From Plantago ovata (taxonomy: Eukaryota > Streptophyta > Magnoliopsida > Lamiales > Plantaginaceae): a stretch of DNA of 64,000 bases. The stretch lies in contig CM051456.1 of assembly GCA_028274465.1 (NCBI GenBank), positions 106,553,348 to 106,617,347 on the forward strand, in the 5' to 3' direction. Positions 9,955-21,473 of this stretch are shown piece by piece. Below the pieces are notes generated by a model. It searched no databases. It was not told the DNA's origin and saw only the letters and a program-made list of their open reading frames with translations. Both the position numbers and the translations under genes were made by a program. Each line of letters opens with the position of its first letter. The stretch's first letter is position 1.

Positions 9955-12900
9955 ATGGATCACAGCCGCTATGGTGTTCATCAAGGATGGGATAATAACA
10001 GCGTAATTGTGGTTTTCTTTTAATCACATATGTGGGATGATATAAGAGAAATTAGGCTCATATCAATATCCATTTTTTCTGGCTTCTCATCCTTAAAGAA
10101 CATGAGAGAAGCCATGGGACAGTGAGGATGTGGAATCATTTGCCTACGTTTACCATGATTACTGCTTGCTGACATTAGCTTATTCTCTTGAATCCACAGG
10201 CTTTGGAGGGGTATGGAGGAGTCCATGATTCAAACTTTCGGTGAGTACACTGGCTAATCAATCGAGGGTAATTTGTTACATGTAGTTTAACAATGCAGAG
10301 TTGGAGATGTGTGGTGCTATTCCGAGTACAATTGCTTTTGAACTGGTTTCTGCAGAAATGAGAGCAACCAACAACGCATTTTTACTATTTCTGTGTTGAT
10401 ACTGTTCTAAGACATCATAAGCATATCACATATCTGTATTCTTTTGCTTTCTTCTATCAGTCTTGGCCTCACATTGTTTTGCCAGGTCGGGAGGATCTTT
10501 TGATGATAGGAGGTTTGCGGATGAAAGGTTCCCAAGGGACAACACCTATCCACGGGGTGCCTTTCATCGTGATATGTTGGACACTGATAAATATCCCCCA
10601 CCGCCTTCAGCAACTAGCATGTGGCCTGAACCAAGGAGGAGAAGTTATGAAGAAGACTATTCTTTTGAGAGGGATTACAGACGTCATGAGAAGTCGTATG
10701 TTTTAATTATTTTATACAGTCCTTTTGTGTGTTATTTCCCAAGTCTGAAACATTTTGGTATTCTGGACTATGGTGAACCCCAAAATAAATATTATAGTGA
10801 CAGCTATCTTGAATGTGAATTTGTCAGACCTGGAAGATATGGTGGGCGTGAACGTGAAGGTTATGGGTATGATGATTATGACTACAGATCTCGTTCTTCT
10901 CACCAAAGCAGGGAGCATAGCAGGGAGAAGGATTATGATTATGGAAGACAGAGTTATGATTCTGATTATGAACGAAGCGGCAGAAGAGATGGTAACTGGA
11001 GAAGACGTGGATCTCGAGACCGGGAGTGGGACAAGAAAGGACCGAGTCGGGAAAGGGATGACGGTTTATTTAGAAGGCATGAGGGTTCTCGTTCCCGTTC
11101 TCATTCTCGGGGTCATGATGATTATTCAAGGTCCAGGTCCCCTCGAGGTAGAAGTCATGGTCGAACTTACAGAGAGGACAGCTACGATGAGAGTCGGTAT
11201 GACAGGATTGACAGGCGACGAGATCGTGAAGACAGACAGCTGCATGACCATTACTCTGTTGTATGCTCCATTTAGTTGTTTTCGATCTCCTTTTGGTCTT
11301 TCCACCTTGCTGGAGGCTCCCTCATAAGTGTTACTTGCTCTACTATCAATGAATTGAGCTCTTATACTTTCTTTTGGTAGGCTCCCTCGGCTACTGTTGT
11401 TGTGAAGGGCCTTTCAGCAAACACTACTGAAGAAGATTTATACCAAATCCTTGTAACGTCATTCAATCTTTCTTCAGTTTCCTGTAAAATTTCTGTCAAC
11501 TATGTGAAGCACCTTTTATCCTAACGGGGCACTCTCTCTTGACATAGGCTGAATGGGGACCACTTCGCCATGTTCGCGTGATTAAAGAGCGAAGTTCTGG
11601 CATCTCTCGTGGATTCGCTTTTATTGATTTTCCTACAGTGGTATGGCACTGGCAATTTACTCGTGACTTCATGCGTTGTTCGGATAACAATTGTTTAAAT
11701 GAGTTCATTACTATAAAAACCAGGTCGCTGCGCAAGCAATGATGGATAGGCTTGCGGATGAAGGTCTGCTTGTGGATGGTAGGAAGGTCTTTTTTGAATA
11801 CAGGTAAATCTACTTCATTTAGCATTATTGATCTATGATAAAGTCTAACAACCAACTTGTAGTCTATCACTTGTTATCTTGAAGTAGTGTGGACTAATTC
11901 CACTGGCTTGTTTGATATGTCAAACTCTTTTTTACAAAATCAAGTCTAGGTTAGTGCTCAACCTGGAGAAGCAAGAATTATATACCAACTTAGAAAGGAA
12001 GGACAGGAACATAGCAAGTTAGTTTCAAGTGATACTTATACCTGTTTGAAGTTCATCATCGGAACATCTATGCATATAGAAACATGCTATAGAAACATGC
12101 TATAAATCATAGTGATCATGTTTGGATGAGCGACCCGATACTGGGATATCGGATTGCGGTATTGCTTTCTAAATATTGTATGTGCTATTACGTTAATTAT
12201 ATGGTAGTATCAATATGCATAATACATATAAAATCCAAGGAAATTACTAGAGATTCAAAGCATAATTACAATTCCCAAATCATAATAAGACATCACTATA
12301 ATTGAGGCAAAATCATGAAAATCTGAGCAATTTGTAAGCTTATATGAATAGGATGGGACGGGAACACTAGGAGGATAGAGCTGGGTGAAACTTGAAAGCA
12401 GTGGTCACTGTGTGTTAATGAAAGAAAAGAAACATGATTCACCAACTTTGCTAGGTTTAGTGAAGGCAAATGGGGGAATTCAATTCCAACGAACCATCAC
12501 CATGTTCATGAAAGAAAAGAAACGTGATTCACTCACTTCACTAGGACAAAAGGGGGAATTCAATTCCAACGAACCGTCACCGTGGGCTTCGACTGCTACC
12601 TTCACTCGCAACGCTTGGAGTGCGTGTAGCAGTTCATCATCTTACTATTGATAATCCTTGGAATTCATCATCTGACTATATAGAATCCTTGATCAATCAG
12701 TACATATGACTGATTAAACTCTACTGAAAGATACACGATTGGAGTTAGGTCATTAGGAATGATTGCCGACATTGTTATCCTCGAGTATTAATTGGATTTT
12801 ATAGGAGCTGTACATATATTCAATGTAAATTTCAACCGCTCCACTCACTGCTAAGTGATAACTTGTTTGCTTTCTTGATTCATGCTCAGCAGTTTGAAGT

Positions 12901-15900
12901 TGCTCCTAAAATTGATTTAATTCTAATGTCTGTTATGCAGTATTTGATTAATATTATAGATTTAGCACAAAAAGTGGCACGCCTAGTCTGGATTTGTGTC
13001 GGGTCAAACTCATTTTGATCTAAAAAGATACCTGTCAGTATCCCCCCAGTCATTATAAACCTTCCTTTTTATCATGTTTAAACCTACTTGTATTTGAATT
13101 TCTCTTTGAGTGCTAGTTCTCTTTGCACCTGGCAGAATACATATTGATTCAAACTCTAGCACATGTTTTAGGGATTAAGGTATTTTTGTTTAACCGTCTT
13201 GTAACTTTGACTCCCGTCGCAGTAGTAAGCCAACTGGGGGACCTAGTGGGATGGATAATGCAATAAGATCAGGTCCTGGTAACCATAGGGGAATCATAGT
13301 GCCATCAGATTGGATGTGCATCATATGTGGCTGTGTCAATTTCGCCAGACGAACATCCTGTTTTCAGGTTCAACTCTGATCTTCTCTATTCATTAATGGA
13401 ATCCATGCGCACTTTTCAGCAAGTATGTGAATATGTTTGCAAATTTAGTAGTCGGATATATTAAGCTGCGAAACAGATCTGCCTATTTTGAAAAGATGTT
13501 TGGCCACTAAACTAAGTGTATGCTGTACTATCTCATTATATGTAAAACGTGGGTGCAATTCTAAAATGAATTAGAAAAACTTTCCTAGGAGTCTGCTTCT
13601 GGTTTAACTCTTCAGTATGGAAACTAAGATAAAATTTGAAGGAGTAATGAGTTTTCTCATGTGAGGATTTTCATAGTTTATAGGTATAAAGATCTTCTAC
13701 CTATGTGTATAACCTTGTGATGGAATCCTTTTACTTGTTCAATCAGTGTAATGAGCCTAGAGGTGAAGATGCTCCCCCAGCTGATATGGCATCAATAAAT
13801 CCTGTTTCTATGGGCAAAAGGGGAGATGCAGGTCGGTTTAACATAGCACTAATTCTCTCTTCTGGCAAGGCTATTATTGTAGATTCTTAATGTGGTTGTG
13901 TTCTTTCAGGTCCTACCCATGTGCTTGTCGTTCGTGGATTGGATGAGAATGCTGATGAGGAAATGCTTCGTTATGAGTTTTCTAAGCATGCTCCTATTAA
14001 GGTGCTATATTTGAAATCATCCTTCCCTTTTTTAGTTTTCTCGATTGCATGTTGATCAAAATTATAATAATTCCAAACTCTGCAGGACCTCCGACTAGTT
14101 AGAGACAAGTTTACTCATGTTTCAAGAGGGTTTGCTTTTGTTCACTTCCATTCGGTAAGTTGTCTTTGCATGACTCTGAATCTCACTGGAAAAAAGAAGT
14201 CCAGCAATCAAATGTTGTTTATTGATTCTGGCTCAGTCAGGAGGCTGAAATTTTGTGGTTTTCATTCAAATGGATATATTTACAAGTTGGAAGGCAGAAA
14301 ATTTGCACTGGGTGTAATTATTATTAACAAATACTTTCTCCAATGTTTAACAATCTTCCTCTTTGGTCAACTGTGTACATGTTTGACCCGTACATTACAC
14401 CTAAATTGTATTGATAATATTCTTTTTAAAAGTTTATTTTAAAAAGAATTGTATCCTTATAATTTAGGAGTAATGTACGGTCAAACATGAACGCAATTGA
14501 CCAAAGAGGAAGATTGTAAAAAAAACGGAGGAAGTATAAAGGAATTCATCTACCATTTACTTCTGTTAACAATTTTAAATGGTCTTGGATTAACAAAATT
14601 CTCAGATTGTAGTGTATTTCTGGAATTGTCTATAGGTCATCCTATGGATATGCTTTCCAGATTTAACAATATAGTATGTAATTATTGTAGTCGATATTGG
14701 TATTCTCACTGTTAATTGATAGCTGTAAATTCTTTATTGAATGAAAAATAGGAAGGTTGACAATAGATCTCCATTTTACTGGTGACACTGGAAAATATGA
14801 TAGAGAGAAGACAAGAAACAGATGTTTTTGTGGTGTTTGGCCTTTTAGTAAAAGGTTTTTTTTTTCCGCTCTATATCAAGCTCGAAAATAGTTGGATATC
14901 CTTGTTGATTGAAATAATTCAACATTCCATACAGCCCTGAATTCTCTGCTTTATCGGACATTATTTATAACTGGTTTAACAGTGACCAAACTATATCAGA
15001 AACTCCCGTCTCCAATAACATTGACTGAGCGGATGGAATCAGTTGATAGCCAGTTGTATAGGTTATCTTAAATTTTATCTGAGGTCCCTGTGAGCACATC
15101 TGGGAGATATTCATCTTTCCGAGGATGCATATATTTTATATGTGGTCTGACCTGATGTTTAGGTTGGAGATGCTACCAAAGCACTTGAAGTGACAAATGG
15201 TACCACATTGGAGAAAAATGGACAGATCCTTCGAGTTGCCTATGCCAAAAGTATAATTGGACCTGGATCAGCAGCATCAGGTCCTTCTCAGTCAAGCAGT
15301 ATTGCTGCCGCTGCAATTGAAGCAGCAACATTTGCTCAGCAGGTTTGCTTTCTAGCATTTCCTCTAATGCTTGAAACACCTGGTATGTGTGTTGGCAATA
15401 ATTTTAAAAGGGTTGGTACTCAAAAGTTGAATGATAGTTGAACTCCATTATCCATATGCGTTACTATGGTTCTTTTCTTAACATAGTAGTATTATATCTT
15501 CCATATTTGCTCATTGACTTGTATTGCTGTTATTGTATTTTCTTACATGATTATATGCACATTGTTTAATATTTGATTCAACTGCTATTAAACAGTTGAA
15601 ATATATTCTTAATAGGCCCCCCGGGGGCTGTATGTTAATAGTATCCAAAACATAAATTTCCTGTTTTCAGTTTTCTTATTGATAAGGATGTAAGGGTTGT
15701 CTGAGAGATGACTGGTAACAGCCAAACATGTCTCATAAATAACACTAATGACCACAGTTCACATACAGCGTATTGTTGGTGACATGGTAGAGTGTAGTCC
15801 AAAAAACTTAGATACATTTGTTAGTATCTTTTTATCTTATTTTTTAAACGTTTTTTGTAGTATAAAACTGTAGGTTATGATCATTGATCTTCTCCTACAT

Positions 15901-18900
15901 GGTAGTGTTTTGGGCAGTCAATCCTTGGCTTTATCTAATACAATTTCACAAATTGTGTGCCTCTGTTGGTGCTCTCTCTAACGCAGTGTAGTTGATATGT
16001 TATTGTTCTGTTTTTCATTTAGTATGACGCTATTGGCTGGGCACCAAAAGAATATAATCCAGAGGATAAGCACTCAGCTGGTGGTCAGGAACAGAGTGTT
16101 CAAGTAGCTGGTCAGAAGGATTCTGGTGCTCCTCAATCTGGTTTTGTGTGGGATGAAGCCTCTGGTTATTATTATGATGCAGCTTCAGGGTTCTACTATG
16201 ATGGAAATACAGGTATGCAGACTTTTGATTTTTTTCATCGCGGTTAGTTTTATATTCTTGTGATAGATTAATCCCTTTCCAACGCACACCTTGCTCACAT
16301 CGAGAACATTAACAGGCTATGAACTCAGCACACAAATTCAAGTTCTTAACCCCTAGTTGACCCCTTTTGTACATGAATGATTTAAAATATCGCCGAAACA
16401 GAACAAAAAGTACCGAGACGTCTTTGTTTATCGGTTCATCGAGATGAAACCAACAATGAATTCGAAATTTCTTAATACGTTGAAAGTTTTTCATGCTTTG
16501 TTAGTTTTCATTCTTATTTTCAAAACACAATGACAAATTTTCAGAAAATACCAAAACCATTTAAAAATAAAATAAATTAAGAACGCGGAACATATCTCAA
16601 GATGAAATTATAGTCCATGTGAACATATGCATGTTTAACAATCTGCAATGGATCCTCAAATTGTTGAACTCATCCTTGGCTAACCAATACCTGTGGATCT
16701 GCCTTGATTCATTGGAAATTGTTTTCCATCTTCAGTTACTTATAAAGTGAGCTGCATCAATGTATGCGTCATTTTGAAAACATACCTTTTGCATCAGATA
16801 TGCAAGATGGCCATTCTGTATAAGTGGGCTATGTGGATAAAGAATCCTAAAATTATGTTATATTATTATTGGTAATGTGTTCCACATACAAATGGTACAC
16901 CAGGCTTTCGTGTTGCTATGACTAATATCCTGAGCTAAAATAAAGGAAATAGGAATTTGTGACATGACATGTTTTATCTTACGTAATGTATGGCATTTTG
17001 GGGTGCTTTCTACCTCTGAACTATGGACTAAAGATGGAAATTGTGTTTTTCTGTAAACACAGGCTTATATTATGATGGTAACAGTGGGCTTTGGTACTCT
17101 TTTGATCAACAAACTCAGCAGTATATCCCCTGCACCGATGACAAGACAGCTGAAAAACAAAGTGAAACAGCTAAACCATCTAATGGCCCCAATAATAAAA
17201 AGGTGGTTATATCTGCACCAGCTGCTACGATACCAATTTATGACAAAACCGCATCATTACCAGATGCTGTCCAGGCTGCTGCAGCTGCAGCAATAGCTGC
17301 TGAGAAGAAAGAAAAGGAGAAGCTTAAAGAAATTAAACTTGCCTCCAAAAGTAGCATTTTGGCCAATAAGAAGAAGATGAATAATGTCCTGACTATGTGG
17401 AAGCAAAGAAGTCATGAAGGACAAGCACCACGTGTGGCTCTTGATGACAAGTCTGAAGAGAGATCTAATTCTGCATCATCCATGAGGAGCAAGTTAAACA
17501 GTGAAACTGTGACAAAAGAAAATACTATGGTTTCCTCAGGATGTACTGCAAGTGCTCAAAATCAGTCTGCTAGTTCATCTCATGACAGGGCAAGGCCTGT
17601 TGTGTCCAGTTATGGTGGAACTTTAAAAGGAGTAATCAGGAGTTCTGGCATGGGAGTGGTGAAATCAGATACTCTTCATGTACCTGTGGAAACTGCCCCC
17701 AATTCGTCATTCAGTACAGCAGTGCCATTCACAGATTCATCCACAGCTGCAACACCATTTAGAACAGAATCATCAGCATTAGGTTCCTATGCCCCAGCTG
17801 TTGCTTCCGGAAGTGGTAAAAGAAGGTTCTCTGAGATGCCTTCTCTTCCTGTATCAAATAAAGAATCTTCTCAAACAACCTATAGGGATCGTGCCGCCGA
17901 GCGGAGAACCTTGTATGGCTCATCATCAGCCTTTGGTGATGACATATCAAATGCTGGAACTCTTGATTCAAGTAAGTAGTGCACTTGATTTTGAGTTATT
18001 TCTCATTCTTTCAATTAAGTAGACCAAAATGTTGATACTTTTTTCTCTAGCTTTTCCTTGTGGCTGTATGGATGTGGTCACTTGAAATTTAGGTGTTATA
18101 GCCGGAATAGTTTGGTCTTAGATTCAGGCTATGGTACTGCTGTTATGTGTGTAAAATATTGAGACGATGGTCGATTGCTATTATTGTTTCTCTGCAATTT
18201 TATATTGACTTCTGGGAAAATTTATGTTGTTATTGGACATAAAGACCGAGAAACAAATTCTAGAAGGGGTGTAGTGGATTCCATGCCTTTTCCTCCGGGA
18301 GTGGGAGGTGGACGAAGTGGCGGGGATATGAATGTTGAAAGCTACGAGGTGATCACAGCTGACAGGGCACTTGATGAGAGCAACGTGGGCAACCGGATGC
18401 TTCGGAACATGGGCTGGCATGAAGGCTCGGTACCATTCTAATCCTGCGCTTGCGTATGTTTCATGTAGTAGTCCCCCCCCCCCCCACACACACACCCACC
18501 CACCCACACACACACAAAAACAAAAAGACTAAAAGAGGGAAACGAACACCGAGAAATTCATGCTGGTACCCCGTAAAATTGGCTGTATTTCCTTTCCTTC
18601 ATATATATCATTCAGGATGTAATGTTAGTTTTTACTTCTAAGCTTTCAGGGCAACAAGTAATTACCCATATGTTTAGTTTCATTATTTTGCTTAATTTCC
18701 CTTAAAGTTACTGGTTGACCCACTAAGGCCTTATTTAGCAAATTGAAGACGTTGATAGTCTCCTGTTGTAATTCCTCAATGAATCTGGTTGTGTTGATCC
18801 GTGACAGTTTGTCTTTGTTTTTTGGAGAATCTTCTGAGTATCAAACGCTGTCTGTTCGGCTATCCTCATATAGTGGTGGCATTATGTAATAATCTAATAT

Positions 18901-19127
18901 TGCATGGCGCGGTTTGTGTGGTTTTCTGTATGGTCTATGTTTAGGGACTTGGGAGAGATGGGAGTGGAATGGTAGAGCCAGTGCAAGCTCAGGCCACAGA
19001 AACAAGGGCGGGGCTAGGGAGCCATCAGCCGAAGAGAGTAGATCCTGCCCTTGAGGTTCAGGCTGGAGATAGCTACAGAGCTGTTATTCAGAAGAAGGCC
19101 ATAGCGCGGTTTCGAGAGATGTCATGA
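9955..19127 (+). CDS. SUA: SUA / RBM5-RBM10-type splicing factor
   Basis: Nuclear pre-mRNA splicing regulator; Arabidopsis SUA (suppressor of abi3-5) controls splicing of a cryptic ABI3 intron. Sixteen coding exons: 9955-10002, 10200-10240, 10486-10695, 10798-11260, 11381-11452, 11548-11640, 11724-11803, 13223-13367, 13747-13831, 13910-14001, 14086-14154, 15163-15342, 16023-16212, 17063-17971, 18245-18429, 18945-19127. They join in frame to 1014 aa, near the remembered Arabidopsis length of about 1100. Domains: Arg/Asp/Ser-rich region about 100-253; RRM1 about 258-336 (TVVVKGLS, SRGFAFIDF); RanBP2 zinc finger about 364-388 (DWMCIICGCVNF...CFQCNE); RRM2 about 415-505 (VLVVRGLD, SRGFAFVHF); OCRE tyrosine repeats about 567-614; G-patch about 938-985; C-terminus ending ARFREMS. 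The 102-nt intron at 10696-10797 is stop-free and in frame. The intron after 18429 splits the G-patch. Confidence 0.95.
12418..12590 (+). repeat. Imperfect ~90-bp tandem duplication in a SUA intron
   Basis: Two copies start with 'atgaaagaaaagaaac' at 12418 and 12508 and end around 'gggggaattcaattccaac' plus 'gaacc.tcacc'. They sit in the 1.4-kb intron 11804-13222. The second copy is shorter. The 88-codon open frame across them is probably accidental, since it has no splice support. Confidence 0.7.
14332..14535. mobile_element. MITE in a SUA intron
   Basis: Long inverted ends: 'tactttctccaatgtttaac' at the left against 'cggaggaagta' and its inward sequence at the right. Inner arms 'atcttcctctttggtcaa' and 'ttgaccaaagaggaagat' are exact reverse complements. 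The 204-bp element could fold into one near-complete hairpin. It lies between exons ending at 14154 and starting at 15163. Confidence 0.8.
18472..18520. repeat. Poly(C)/(CA)n microsatellite near a splice donor
   Basis: A run of about 13 C followed by CA and CCCA repeats, starting some 40 bp after the donor of the intron that splits the SUA G-patch. The G-rich antisense strand could form unusual structure. Length is likely polymorphic. Confidence 0.85.
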
Positions 19128-19380
19128 GGTGAGCCATTATAGAGAGCATTTATTGAGCTTTGATATTGTGGTACCACCAGTACCGCTTTTGAGCGATGTA
19201 AAGTGAGCGTCTGTGTTATAGTAGTCTGATGATTATGTAATTTTGACCATTAGCAGTCTGCGATTTCTGCTGGACCAGTAATGGCACTTCCCATTATATG
19301 TTTGTTTTTCGGTTTTTTCCCATTCTTTCTACTACAAACAAGATCCTGTTTATTCTCTTTCCAGAGTGAAATTGTGGAAA

Positions 19381-19556
19381 CAAAAGTGTACTGCAGCATA
19401 ATTGTTATTAAAGGGAAGAAAAAAAGACTTGTGAAACCTCTTTCCAACTTAATATGTATTTCTGTTTACAAAAGTGTACTGCAGCATAATTGTTATTAAA
19501 GGGAAGAAAAAAAGACTTGTGAAACCTCTTTCCAACTTAATATGTATTTCTGTTTA
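19381..19556. repeat. Perfect 88-bp tandem duplication downstream of SUA
   Basis: Bases 19381-19468 and 19469-19556 appear identical by eye, beginning 'caaaagtgtactgcagcata' and ending 'tgtatttctgttta'. It lies about 250 bp after the SUA stop, so probably in the 3' UTR or just beyond. Perfect identity implies a recent event or an assembly duplication. Confidence 0.9.
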
Positions 19557-19639
19557 TTACACAAGTGAAGCTGCGTATCTGTAGCATGGTTTATTGCAGT
19601 TTTCTGTTACTCTATTTTAGGATCTATCAACTCGATGTC

Positions 19640-20560
19640 ATCATTAACACTTGTTTAAAACATCATTAATTTGGTTAAAACCAAAACTTCTCTCGTTAAC
19701 ACTATAACATATGCGCTTAAAATAATAACAAGAATAAACATATTAAATACCAATGCTAAATACCATTACAATGAGGCTAAAATTAAAACAACACCATATT
19801 AAAAACATAATAAAAGATTTTAAAAGTATAACATGTGTTTAAAATAATAACAATCATAGTGACAATCAGAAACATGAAACATGATAGACAATCTAAATAC
19901 CATAAGACAATCTAAATACCATAAGAATGATGCTTAAAATTATAACATCTCTTAAATTGTATCAGTGAGTTGTTCCAAATACAACTCAAATTCACATAAC
20001 GTCATATCAAACCAGTTTGGATTAACTAACTAAGTTGCAGTTGAAAAACGCCTTTAACTAAATACAAAATTATTACCCCAAAATTTAGGATTGGACCATT
20101 TTTTTTTTTTTTTTTTTCTGAAACGGAAAATCTAACTACTCTACTCCTACTTGAAGAAGGCCTCGAGGATTAACCCTCCTTCAAAGGAGAATTAATATCA
20201 GCAAACAGGTACTTGAAGACGGCCTCAAGGTTAAGTCCACGACGATGAAAGATGATGAAGTTGTGATCGATGATGACGGAGTTGTCTTGGCCACTCGCCG
20301 CCGCCGAGAGATTCTCTTTCCCTTCTGATCCGTACGATGGATGATGATCAATTGAGAGATTAATCGATGATGATCCGGAAGGGTAGCGAGAAGTTTATGA
20401 AAGAATTTTTAAAGTGATTTTGATTTGTCTTTAAAAAATAAATATATAGAATAATTAACTGACCGGATTTTTGGTTGGTCTGACCGTGATTTTGATTTGT
20501 CCTATTACATAGGAAAGTCGTACAACTATATACTAACCATATATTTTATCATGTCATCAT
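19640..20560. repeat. Dispersed AT-rich repeat, copy 1
   Basis: An AT-rich stretch with many short 'ttaaaataataac' and 'ataacat' phrases, then a Ser/Asp-codon-like GA-rich part (20200-20400), ending near 'ttggttggtctgaccg' at about 20475-20490. The same arrangement recurs at 34144-36740. Class unknown; non-coding. Boundaries approximate. Confidence 0.45.
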
Positions 20561-21277
20561 GAGGTTTGAAGTAACTCCCTTTCTTACCTGTAGGTCGTGA
20601 TGCGCTTGAAAGGCGACTTATTCTGGTTGATTTCCCCATCTTATTCACAATGATTTGAGTGGAAAGATTTCAATAAGAAGAATAGGCCAGGGTCAACTCC
20701 TTTATAGAAGAAAAGAAGTTAGTACCAGAGCTCGCATAACTCTTTTCTCAAAAAGAAAGATGGAAGGTAAGAGGAACATCCTTTTTTTCTCTTAGCGTGG
20801 GGTGCTCTACACATGTCTCACGACTCATGCTTTGACTCAACTATTTCCCGTCTGCAATGAGCCCTCTCTGACCTGAGACTTCTAGCTTCATACTTAAAGA
20901 CACTATCAACATGAAAAAATGTGAAATATACTTCTCAGGGATATCACCTGAGAGACTTTATCCCGTTTGAAGTCTTATCTCTCCCTTGAAGGATTGAATC
21001 TACGTGGTCTTTACTCAACATCAGATTCGGTAGACAATGAGATTCTATTGCTTTGAGTAGTTCCAACCAGAAAAAGGCAGGTTTAATTGTCCAACACAGG
21101 GTTATTAGCTAATCTCAAACCCGGAACTTTCTCCTATCCGTCCATCTGTATGGATGAGCAATCCAATACCTAACTTCTTTTGGCATAGTGCCTAGCTAAC
21201 AACACTAATAAGTGCTTGTATTCCATTTTAAGCTTCCTGCAGCTCACAAGCACTTGCTCTGGTCTCTGCTTACCGGA
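20561..21277. other. Unassigned spacer left of the hAT element
   Basis: I recognise no gene. Its last part, up to 'taccgga' just before the hAT target site, may continue across the hAT insertion into 25214-25325, and so could be the 5' leader of the LINE whose ORF1 starts at 25326. Confidence 0.35.
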
Positions 21278-21473
21278 CCAATAAGCAGGGGCGAAGCCAG
21301 GAATTTCTGACAACCCGTGTGTCCCATATTTTTTTGGGCAAATGCTTATGTTCAAAATACAAAAATACAATATTTTGCAGTAAAGTAGTAGATGCACAAA
21401 AAGATAACGACATATATATAACAATAAAATTTTAACATAGATTCGTGCACAAAACAAGATGGACTACCTTACT

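Noticed and set aside
18472..18520. Direct-repeat array resembling CRISPR or a regulatory array
   Set aside because: It is a simple poly(C)/(CA)n microsatellite without spacers, in a plant intron.
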